From Macquaria australasica (taxonomy: Eukaryota; Chordata; Actinopteri; Centrarchiformes; Percichthyidae), in NCBI GenBank assembly GCA_005408345.1, contig SEMN01000063.1:1240001-1304000 (forward strand): DNA of 64,000 bases. The letters run 5' to 3'. Numbering within the stretch: the stretch's first letter is position 1; each line of letters opens with the position of its first letter. The translations under genes were made by a program, and so were the position numbers. Below are positions 12,301-24,400 of this stretch, piece after piece. The notes under the pieces were generated by a model that did not search any database, was not told the origin of the DNA, and worked only from the letters and a program-made list of their open reading frames with translations.

Positions 12301-15300
12301 GGAACTTAACATTTCTGCGGCAAGATGATCTTAATTTATTAACACGGCCTATTTTAAAGTTTAAAAATGTAATATTCATTTGTTGTATACAGTTGTGACA
12401 GTGCTTTAACAATGTCATGTTATTTCAGTAAATATAGCTCTACTGCAGGCCACATCTCAATCACACACCACCTATCAGATATATCACCCGTCACATGACC
12501 CCCCCAAATCTTAAAAATAAGCTAATTTTAATTATGGAGAAAATGAAAGAAATACATTTAACATATTATTAAGTATTATGTATTTAATTGTATTCATTGT
12601 TTATTTTAAGTTAAATATTTATCTGTAAATCTGCAGAGTACCTGTGCTTTTATTCTTAGTGACTTAGAATGGACCTATATTATTTAACTCGATATTGTTA
12701 TAATATAAAATCTTAAAGTTTTAAACCAATACGCATCTCTGTGCATAAACACATACATGTTATATTGGAGGTTGGTTGACGACAAAAAAATGTGCAAGTT
12801 GCATGACAACAAGAGGAAAAAAAATCTGCAGTTTAATCAGATTCTTGCTTGTGTTTGGGGGGCGGTAGAGCCATATTATTCATCCAATGAATCTAAACAT
12901 GCAAACTCCATCGATCAGACTACAGGAGGTCAGTGACAGGCCATAAATTATGGCCACTGATCATATTTGGGATGTCCAAAATAACCACAAAAAAAAAAAC
13001 TTCTGACAATGTGCTGACAGTGATGTAAAGTGACACTCCGACCCTGTGGCAAATGCTGCTGGGTAGGGCGGGGTCTGCGGGGGCCAAGGTCATTTTCATT
13101 TGATGGCAAACAGCTGAGTTATCCAATCATGCACTACTATGGCTCCTATCTCCCATCTCTGCCTTGTCCTATCAAGGCAGGCTGGAAGACCAGTGGTCAC
13201 CATGGTAACAGTGCCGAATCTGTAGCTACACCTTGAAAGAGTGAGACTCGAACGTGACTTTCAAGTGTGAGGATAACAATTCCCAGCAGTGGTAGTGTTT
13301 ACGTGAAGTTCTCCTGAGTCATGACAAAAATCAAATTTACAGTGAAAGTATTCTGCCTCAGCGTCGCAGTGTGTTCATGATGTACCTGGACACGTATTCG
13401 CTGGAACGGGTCTCCATAGCAACCGGGTCTTTGGATTCCACAACCTCAAGGTCAAACTTGCTGTCTGTCTGGCACTGTGTCTCTGACTCTTTCCGTTGCT
13501 TAGAGGGACAGAAGGAAGACAGCAAAGAAACATGAGGGTTATAAATGTTACCTAGTCAGCCACAGGTAACATGTGACACAGAGGGCAGAAAATGTATTGA
13601 ACCTCTTCTGTGACAAGACAGTCCTATGAAAATCAATGTACTTATGTTAAAGCAGTGGTTCTCAAACTGGGGGGAATGGAGCCACTGCAAGCGGGGGGCA
13701 TGGATGACCAGGGGAGAAATATGGAGTGGATCTAAGTTAAATGAACATGATTTATGTAGGGAAATTTTAAAAAAACGGGTTTGCTGAATCTATCGTGCTG
13801 ACCTGAATAATTTATTGTATTTCAATCGAATTCAACTTAGCTACTTTTTTAATTTGTTGCTCCCCTAATATTGTTAATGATTGATAATAATTCAATCCGT
13901 TTAACGTGTGGTGGGGGGGCATGGACTTTTTTCAGCTTCTGATGGGGGCATGACAGAAAAAAGTTTGAGAACCACTGTGTTAAAGGAACTTGTTCACAGA
14001 AGAATCGCCTACTTATATCTTGCTTTAAAAATACAGATTTACAGTGTCAGTCCCTAGTTTGAAATTAACTTTTTTATTAACCAAATTAAAACACACACAT
14101 GGATGTGACAATAAAGTTTGTTAAGTGACATGTTTTCAGGAAATATTTCCTGATGGGGACATAAATGTCTGTGTGATGAAGCAGAAATTTTGACAAAATC
14201 AAATGAAGCCTTCATCCATACTGAATCACAATCATAATCATGATGAATCACCCCATATATAAAAGCTGTTTTTTTATACTGTACACTGGTTTCAGAAGTT
14301 ACATTATATGACAAGAATAAGCACCAGCAGTCACTGTCAGTATGGTATTCTCGCTTCAGGCTGTGTCTGTGGTCTTACCCTCACGTAGGCCACAGGGGCG
14401 GGAGGGTGGAAGAACTTGCGGACGATGTAGGTGGTGGTGGCGATGCAGAAGATGATGGTGCCGAGGATCTCCTTCCACCAGGGCAGCAGCAGCACGGGGT
14501 CCTTTCTCCTGCGACTCTCACCTCCTGCCCCATTTCCCTTTATCAGGCTTACAGCACTGTCACGTTTCCCCCGGTACCGCTTGCTGTAGTGGACGTAGTA
14601 ACCGTTGTCTTCAGAGAGGAAAAGCAGAAATCAGTTAGTCATTTTTGGTGCCTATGCAGCATGTCTATGTATAAAAGACTTTATTGTGGTCTTTTACAGC
14701 CTATGTGCAGTATCAGGTTCTTACCATATGGATACTGAAGGATGGACAGGGCTCCGTTGCTGTATTCTTCATGGGAGAACTTGTCATTATTCAGACACTT
14801 GTCGAATTCATCAGAGCCGACCAGGGCTGGTGTTCGAGATGGGGAATCTGTGTCAAGGACATGATGAATAAGTTATTTGATCTCAGTAGAAAGAGGGATC
14901 AATACACTCAGAACAACAATGACAGGATAGTCATACATTAAGGGGAATGAAGACAAAGCTCTGAGGAACAGGAAACAAACAGCACAAGGCTACTAATTAA
15001 TTCAAACATTTCTTAAAAACAAGATACAGTTATCACTTTGTGTTTAAAGCAGATTAGACACAGCACCTATTGGCTAAGGAGGTGTGGACTTACGGATTAG
15101 AGGCTTCCATTTGACAGTGGGTAGTTGAATTATGTCGCCTTCCGATCCGATAGCTTTGGAAGGGAACTTTTGAGCGATCCTCACTGACGACTGGAGGTAG
15201 AGTTGTCCCTGGAACATCCCTGATAAACCAAGGGCAAAAGAGTTATACATGCATTTGATTCACTGGTACCTCATATACAACTGTAGAGGGTTTGTGCTAA

Positions 15301-18300
15301 AAAAAAAACTACTGCAAATACTGCAACAAAACATTGGAAATGAACACAAGTATGCAGTGTGAGCATCTGTGAATGTGCATGAATTTACCAAGGTAAACAC
15401 TGGACTCCGCAGCTCCTCTGGCCTTCCTCGGGTCGTCGTCATCATCCTCTTCATCAGTTTCCGACTGGTTGCTGTAGGCATTGTCGTCAAACAGGGTGAT
15501 TGGAGTGACTTTACCCCCGCCCACCAGCCAAGCTGAAGCAATGGGTGTGCAGAACTACAGGGACCAGAGGTGATACAGAATGAGTTGATATGCTTTATTG
15601 ATCTCCAGAGTGCGGGTCACGAAACACTGAACTCAACTGAATTCAGGCAGCCAAGTGCCAGAGTTCCAATAAAACCCAGTAAAATGGGTTTTTATAACAT
15701 CTCACCTGACGTTCCCAGACCAGCTGTCCATCGGGCTCGGTACTGAAGGCCATGACCTTCCAATCAGGAACAGACACTTTGATGACGAGGTCTAGATGCT
15801 GGTTCTGGTTTTGCTGGCTCTTCGTCTGCTCCCTCTCTTTTGGTTCATCAGTGATGACCCGCTGACTCTGCCTCCAGGCGTCGCCGTTTGCAACTTCCCC
15901 CTCCAGGAAGTTCATCCCAGACTGCATCTCAGGAACGAACTTCAGCTCAAAGTTTCCAACACTGAAGTTCCACCTAGTATCAAGAGTGATAATAGATGAT
16001 TGAAAAAACTACTTCAATTGTAATTTTGTAACCGATTATCACAATTAGGGGTCAACCTTGATGAATGATCATTGTTGAGTAGTATTTTGTAATACTCACA
16101 ATGCTCACTGCATTTTAAATATGCTCAGACCCAGTGTAAACAAAAGCAATATTTATTTACCATGGGCCAGCTTAATACAATTACAGACTTACCCTGCCTG
16201 CTGACAGGCAGATAGCAGGATGCTGATAAAAAGAATGGACAGATTATAATACTATGATCAGAAAGCTAATTAGTGTGAAACTTAAGAAAGTAGAAATAAA
16301 AATTAAATCAAAATGATCCGTCTGGTCAGTGTGGTAAAGCCAGCAGGTAAAAAAGAAGACGCACTAATGTTAACTCCTCGTGGCTGAAAAGTTTACTGAT
16401 TTTTATTTAAAACCCTTGACAGAAAATCAATCGAGAGCCTGTGATGCTTTCTGAAATACCACACAAGATACAGTAGCTGCTTCGTGACTCAAGCTGACTG
16501 ACTGACAATGACAGATTGATTGACTGATTAAATAAAACTCACTTCTCCATCCCTGATCGGGGCCTGATGGCTCGCACAGTCTTCTGAGTCCTCTGCAGCA
16601 GGAGCACATCTTCGGTCTCCACCTCGTCATCTCCCCAGCGACTGCAGCCCACCGCAGAGCAGATGTACCGAAGCTGAGGCAAACAACATGAGGGGAAATT
16701 ACAAAGAGGGTTATTCTACTGTCTTAATGTGGTGAGAACAAGTCGACATCATGGTCACCTCTTTCAAAAACATTTGGTACGATTACTTTAACTCATTCTC
16801 TACGAAAAAGGGAGGAAAATATCATTTCATTCTTTAAAATGTATTAACTACAAGCTTTAATTGAGGTGATTTCACTGACCTTGCCACTGTAGGCCCCCAG
16901 GCCATAGGTAGTAAGGGATTTGCCCCCAACCAGGACAGTGTCCTCTCCGATTCGGTAGGACGACTCCAGCAGGGACTCCACACTGAAAGGCACTGCCTCC
17001 ATACTCTCCCTGTCCCGGTTCCACTGAAACAAGGCACCGTCCAGTGAAGGGATGACCATCTTATTGCCAAACACCTGCAGACACAAACAGGTTGGTTTTA
17101 AAGTGTCAGTGTCGTTTGCTGACGTGATGTGGTTATTTGTCATTAAATACATAACAAGCTAAAGTTATTGTCCAAGACTCTTTCATCTTGGTTATTCCAT
17201 TGCATGTGCATGGAGGGGCCAAACCATGGACCCCCCCCCCCCTACTGAATCTGGCAGTTTATAGGTTGTCAAGTTTGATTGCACTAAGTTACAGATTGTC
17301 TCTTTATTAATTTGAAGAGGCAAAGCTTCAGCTAAAAAAGTGTATCGCCTACTGTTGTAAAATCTTCTGCTAACCAGAGTTATCAAACTGCAGAGATGGC
17401 TTATGATACTTAATTTGACAAGCTTGCTTGGCACGCTAACTCCTTTCTGTTAGTTGCCATTAGATCGCTGGTAGCTTATGCGTGCTAATGTCATGTTAGC
17501 TTAGTGTCCTTTGTGTCTTCTCCTGACTAATGTTATATTATCTTCACGTCCTGTTAGCTGATGTTGGGGAGCTAATGTTGTGTTAGCTTTATGCTGTATT
17601 ACCTGATGTTGGATTGCCAGTAACTTAGCTACACTAATATTATGTTAGCCATGATACCTACTTTAATTTGCCAGTAGCTTAGCCCCTTAATGTTTGTAAC
17701 CTTTTTGCTATGCTAGTTTATCTTGAGGTACATGTCAGACCTGGACTCTCTCCCTCATACACACAACAGTGTGTGAGGTAGTGTTGCTATTGCTGAAGAA
17801 ACTACATTATATCATGACACTCTGCTCCACTGTCACTAAGACAAATTGCTGAACAACAACGTCCTTGGCAAAAGAACTGATTCCGAATGTTATTCCTTCT
17901 GTCTGATGCAATGGCTTTTAACACACATCAAACCTCCTGGAATATCTTTTACAGTTTGAACCGTCGTTTTCAGCTCAGACAGACAATCATTCAAACACAA
18001 AAACACTTTGTGCAAACAACACTGGCCGACACACATCCGCCCACACAGCAGCAGCTTTAGCCCGCGCACACTTGGACTCAATCCACAGGCTTGGGACCAT
18101 TACACAACTAAGAGCCTAAGTAATTAACCTGGATCTTTATAAAAGTGTGCAACCATGGATAATGTGTGTGTGTGTGTGCTATTAGGTGCTCACTGTAGGG
18201 GGGCCAGCAAGGATGACATCACTGCAAAAACCTGAGCCTAATCCTGATTTAACCTCCACAGCTTTAGCTCGTCAGGGGGTGTAAGGACAACTGTTATATT

Positions 18301-20810
18301 ATACAAAGACTGTCATCAAAAGTCAGTTTATTTGGAGGTCCAAGTTGTGACTCACTCTTTTGAACAAACTGCTCAGTGACATAACAGCATTTTGAGACCA
18401 ATTAATGATTCCTTGTCTTGTTAAGGAAATTTCTATCCTAAAAAAAATGTAGGAGCTTCGTGTTGGATTAAAAATGCCAGGAGGGAGAAATGTGTGGCAG
18501 AATGATTTACTAGAGAGCAGAGGTGATGTCATCTTTTTAGAGCGGGGGGGGATAAATTTAGCAAGTGAAAGGAGGAGGGGTTAACAACCTGACCATCACA
18601 TCACACCATGCTGGTATGACTGAGGGTGTGCAAAGAGGTTTACAGCAGAGGGGAACTTCTCAGAGCTGTGGATGAGTCATTCTGCTCCTGATGCCTTAAT
18701 CCAAGTCTCTGATCCAGCCCAGTGTCACCAGTTACCCTGCATCTCTTCTCTCAGCTGCATGTCATAGCCATCTCCTCCATGTCCCAAAGTTTGCATTACT
18801 TATTGCATTTTGCATTATTTATGTAGCATTTATCCATATACTGTATATTGTCAGGAAATCTAGAGCTTTTTTCACGGCCTTCTTGTCTTTGTAAAAAAAC
18901 AACAAAAATAAAATCACTGCAGGTCATTTCTGCCCTGATGACAATGCCATCTAACTTCCTCGTGTCAGATAATAATACACTGGTGTTTACGTTACCTGGA
19001 CGTTCAATAACTTGACAATCTTCATTGCAGTTTGACCAGGTGGTAAGCCTTCGTTTTCAGGTTTTATTTAAATCAAAAAGATGACAATTGTGAAGTTTCC
19101 ATAGAACAAAAAGTTTAAGACTTGCAGGACATGTAAGGAAAAAAAACCCTCTCCCAACTTTGTTCAGTGTATGACCCTTATTATTACCATCACACTGGCT
19201 CTTGTCTGTTAACTTTGTCTGGTAAATTTCTCTGTCGTACGTAAGTTAACAGGACCTTGACAACCATTATATCTCAGCACAGCATAGCTCAAATGAATCT
19301 GTAGAGGTTTTTGTGGTTTGTGGGATGATTCACTTTGACACATTTTGATAGCTCTTGAATCACAAAGCAGACGTCTGTGTATATGGAAGTCATCAAGGAG
19401 AGCACAAACGTTTAGTGATTAAAAACGGCAAGGCAAGATGAGATTGAGATGACTTAAGTTATTTGCAGCTAAAGGATTTAACAGAGTCAACTTTTATGGC
19501 CAGTGGAAGTTCCCTAATCTGACAACTCTTTTTAAAAATATTAACTTCTATTGTCTTCAGTAATATTATTCAATGTACAGAAATCTGGACTTAGATAAAC
19601 GAAAAATTTAGAAAATAAATGAGAAACTCTGGATTGATTTATGTAAAAGTGCTGTTACTTCTACACTTATCTCCAGATATACATTCATCCAATGAAATTT
19701 CTTGCATTGACTTTATGTTACCCCATCCACACATAAATATAGATCTAATGCTAACCTCTTTGTTGTAAGTGCAATTTAGATGAGGGAAAATTCCTACAAT
19801 CCACCTCGCAGTGTCACAAATTTTATGACTTTTAAAGCTTACAGAAATCCTGCTAGCTATTGCTAAGAAAATGTATTCCATTAAAATGGATATCTGTTGC
19901 TCTGCCTATTGGAATAAGGTTATTAATTTTTTTAGCTGCATTGCATTCAAGAAAGAAACAAAGATTGAGGAAAAGGATGTATTTTTTATAAGATATGGCA
20001 GCTCATCTTGATTATATGAAACCCACCCCAACCCCATCAAAGCAAATTAAAAGGCATCCTTTGATGAAATGTATGAAATTATATTCAACGTCCCACCCCC
20101 ACTCTGTTTGTTTTGTGTCTTTGTCTTGTCTGTTTGTATAAAATAGTCTTTGTTTTTTTTGGAAAGGGTCCTGTATTAGGTTTTATATTTTTGTTACATA
20201 AAATAAAAGATTCATAAGAGCCTATCACTTAACAAAATATTCTAAATGATTAACAAACTGACTTCTGAGCACAAACATTTTCCTTCTCATTGTGTCTCTT
20301 TCCTATGCCTATTCATTTTTGAAGAGCTAGAACTCATTCAAGCCTTACCCTCTTTTCTTTTTTTCAGCGTGTGGATGCAGCTGTTTTCAAAACAAACAGA
20401 AATATCCACTATCGCTCTGAGACCAGAGCCATTCAGTTATTCTGAGATATTCATCTGTGGGCTGCAGGGAGCATCCAGTGTGTGTCTTCACTGTGTAAGG
20501 TCAGATTGTAGTTTGATATATTTGTTTCTGCACTTTATAGTATTAACACTACATGTGCACTCCACTATGATGATTATTAGTTCATCTTTATCTTTATTAG
20601 TGTTGTTTAAAATTGTTTTTATTTCAATACACTATTTTTTCTATGGAGGCATTCATCCAAAGTCATCCAAACGTGCTGGAGCACTTGATGATTATTTGAT
20701 ATTACTAATCATGTCATTGTAATCCACCCTTGGGAAATGTGGGGGTGGAGGTCTAGGTTCAGAGGGGGAGTGGGGTGGGGGGTTGGATGGTGGCATGGTG
20801 TGTGCTTGTG

Positions 20811-20889
<79 letters not shown>

Positions 20890-21461
20890 GCTGTTGATGC
20901 TCCAGCGATCCTGTCAAACAATGTCAGCTCTCCCCCGCCGCTAATGTGCCACTGTTGGCCCACAAGGCTACTGCTCCACTTAAAAGGTGGCAGACGGCGT
21001 GAGACCAAGTAATGCTGGCGATGCTGGCTTGAGCAGAGCAAAAAAAAAAAAACCACACACACACACACACAAAAACCAAACAATCACAACAAAATCAGAG
21101 CGGCCGGAAGAAAAATCGACTTTCTGCCAAAAATATCGTCCATCTGGCCTTTTTCATTTCCTTCGCCACGCTGGAAGAATTATTGCTCGTCACATTAGTC
21201 ACAGCTAGGTGATCGATTGCTAGTCTTGTGTAGCGTTTAATCAAATTCTCTCGCCGTTCATTCATTCACACTGCATGCCGGCACAGGTCGCGCGTGTGTG
21301 TATCGTCTATTATGTGATGACATCATCTCTGGTCTGAGGCATTACCTCACCTCCCTGATCACCCAAACTCCCCCCTTTTCTTCATCCATTTAACCCCGCC
21401 CACCCCCAGCATGACTCACTCCATGTTGGCACCGATTCCCTCCCTGTAACCCCCCCCACTC

Positions 21462-21492
<31 letters not shown>

Positions 21493-24400
21493 CACCCCCC
21501 TCTAAAACCCCCACGCGACTCCTGGCTTTTTGAAGTGATGGCTTCTTTTTCTGCAGACAATGCTGTTTGTGGCTCTGCTGTCCCTCATTTCACTTAAAAA
21601 AAAAAAAAGAAAAAAGAAAAAGACACACATACACACTCAGGATGCAGCAGGTGACTGGCTGTTTCCTCCCCGGCGTGTCGAGGCCAGCCAATGGCATGGC
21701 AGCAGACCCCCCCCCAGCCTCTAATCACTGAGCAGACTGGTGTCTCAGGGACCCGGCAAGCACCAATGAAACCGTTGCTAAGCGCTCTGGAGGCGTTGGG
21801 TGGGGGGCAGCGCCCCCCCCTCCACAAACACACACAGTAGACAGGCATCCCGGGTTACTGAGGGCAGAGAGGGCAAGGCTAGATTTAAACTTACATAAAG
21901 TAAATGAGCATAAAAAAAACACACACATACAAAGACACACACACACACACACTCTAGGGGATCATAACAAATGACGTCACAGTGAGTCACCGGGTTCAGA
22001 GCTGACAGGCATCTCTCCTCGTTCCGCTCTGTCAGCCAAATGAAAGCCAACAGGTGAAAACACACAGATGGAGGAGACAAGGAAGACACACACACACACA
22101 CACACAGTCAGCATCCTCTGTCACAACATGAGCACACTGGAGGATGTTACATGTGTGTCTGTCTATGAATTTCTTGACACTTCTTGTGAGGTCTCACACA
22201 CTGACTGAACACAGGTGTAAAGGCAAGGGAAACAATGTACTGGCCTCAGAGACTACAACACAGCTGTGAAAAGTAGTGCCAAATACTTGTTACTGTGTTA
22301 TTACTGTTTTTACTCTGATTACTTCACTTTCATTGGGTTACTTTTACTAGTTACTAGAGAGAACCTCTGTTACTCGCTGTTAGACTGTCATTTTAAGATG
22401 GTAAATGTCTCCAGACTTTCAGACTCTGGCTTCTGTAAGTTTAACCTCTACATGTACATGTACTGCCCACTGTTTAAGCGAGACTTGCAAACGTACCGAT
22501 TGGTCTATCTTGCCGTCAATCAACATATGAATAGCCCTGGTCCTTGTAAGCAAAATGAGGTATCACACTTGCTTGTAACCCCTCCTTGTGCTTTATTATG
22601 GCAGTCCAATCGACATGTGAGCAACATAGTCTGGTCGCAGAAGAGGCTGTAAAGACTTCACTGAGTAGCTGCCTGTTATTTACCAAGTAATTCACATTTT
22701 AATAGTCGACCCCTGTGAAGTCAACTAACTGAGTAAATCTTTATTGTTTTACTTTATTAATTTTCGCCTATTTTATTTATTGGTTATGAGTAGAGCTGCA
22801 ACGATTAATCGATTAGTCAATCCAAAGAAAATTAATTGCCAACTATTTTGATAATCGATTAATCGTTTCTGTCATTTTTCAAGCAAAAGTGTCGAAACAC
22901 TTGCTAGTTCCAGCTTCTTAAATGTGAGGATTTGCTGCTTTTCTTTGTCATTTATGACATTATGACATTATAAATGAAGAGTCTTTGGGTTTTGGACTGT
23001 TGGTTGGACAAAAGAAGATTTGAAGATGTCACTTGTGATAAGCATTTTTCACAATTTTTTGACATTTTATAGACTAAACGATTAATCGTGAAAATAATCG
23101 TTAGTTGCAGCCCTAGTTATGAGGCTGTTGTGAGCTCATAGCTGTGGTCAGTTTCACCAAAAACCTCACAGATATCACCGATTAGTTCTAATATGTTATT
23201 AATCCTAATAAAATGCAATTGGTAACTTTTTACAAAATTAGTTTTATTTTTGATACAGTAAAGTATTTATCATTAAGTACATTTACTTACAAATACTTAA
23301 AATACTTAATTCAGTTGAATTATAATGGGTGACTTTCACATTTACAATAACTGACTCATTGTCCAGAAATCTTTTTACAGAAGTGTGAACTGGTATGACT
23401 TTTTACACTGTCCGTTATAAGGCAAATGTACAGTATGCATGTAAGCTACTTCTGTTTTGTCACAATTAAATTTCCTATGAGAATGAAAAGATTGGGGAAA
23501 AGAAAGTCAAATTAACAGTATAGGAAAAAAACACCTCACAATCTCTGAAGTCAATTTTCCATGAACAAAGAAAAACAGCCTAGTTTTTAGCTTAACATAA
23601 ATTCATTTTTTGAGTTTTTAATGTGATTCATAAGCAAGTTGAAGACTTCCATCAGACCATAGATAATCATGTCATCCTTCAACTGACGGCATGAAATTAA
23701 CCAAAACTGCAGTTCCCATAAACCAAGTGTGATATCTTATAATTCAGTATAGCGGGGTGCAACTTTATATTCAAGGTCAAATTTACATTCTGGTGCATCC
23801 AGTGGAGAAGCTATACTACGCTCACACAGTCTCTACTGTATGAACTTTAAGCGCTTCGAGGAACCTTTAGGGGATTCTCCACATTATTACCTCTGAGGAC
23901 CCTAGAATAAAAAAAGATTCATGAATTCTGGTTCTCTAAATCTCAAAACACAGCAGTCTGCAAAACCATGTGCAATCAAGAAGCACAAGTTTTTTTTTAA
24001 ATTCCAAACCCACACTACAGCAGCTGATTTCAGTGATTAGTTCCCTCCTTCTAATTTTCTAATCACTGAACTTTTCAGGCTTCAGACTTCTCAGGCTGAA
24101 TGGCACATACTTGAGAACCACTTCACCCACTAATCTGGGAGGATCTTAAACACTCGAATGAGATTCTTCTATAGTGAGTAACCCTGAAGTTGCTATATTT
24201 GGATTGTTGAAGATCAGCTGAAACTGCTTATTTTGTGCTTTCATCTTATACACATTTGTATCTCTTGAACCAAGCGCTCATTGCTTTTTACTTCATTACT
24301 TCCCACAAGTGACCTGTCAATCAAACAGTCCGGGTTGGCTTTTTATCTGTGTTACCCACCACCAACTGGTTCCGATCAATCAACCTACTGCTGTAGGAAA

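Larger units (their letters stand above)
9499..13385 (-). other. eif2ak3: eif2ak3 introns 10-13
   Basis: The non-coding parts are 9499-9916, 10476-11069, 11220-11760 and 11884-13385. They are AT-rich. The only notable sequence is a 14-bp X-box-like motif at 13196-13209, in a less AT-rich patch (13030-13250). Confidence 0.75.
13978..16542 (-). other. eif2ak3: eif2ak3 introns 4-9 (non-coding parts)
   Basis: Non-coding spans are 13499-14378 (intron 9, holding the hAT MITE), 14609-14724, 14848-15093, 15220-15388, 15555-15705 and 15974-16542. They are short, AT-rich introns between lumenal-domain exons, with nothing else recognised. Confidence 0.75.

Noticed and set aside
20246..20722. 158-codon plus-strand open frame, the longest outside exons and their shadows
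   Set aside because: No domain, signal or codon pattern is recognisable. It lies in eif2ak3 intron 2, is AT-rich and follows an eroded LINE.
20709..21083. His-Thr and Cys-Val repeat proteins across CA/GT runs (also at 6585, 9122, 21725, 31533)
   Set aside because: These are translations of microsatellites, not genes.
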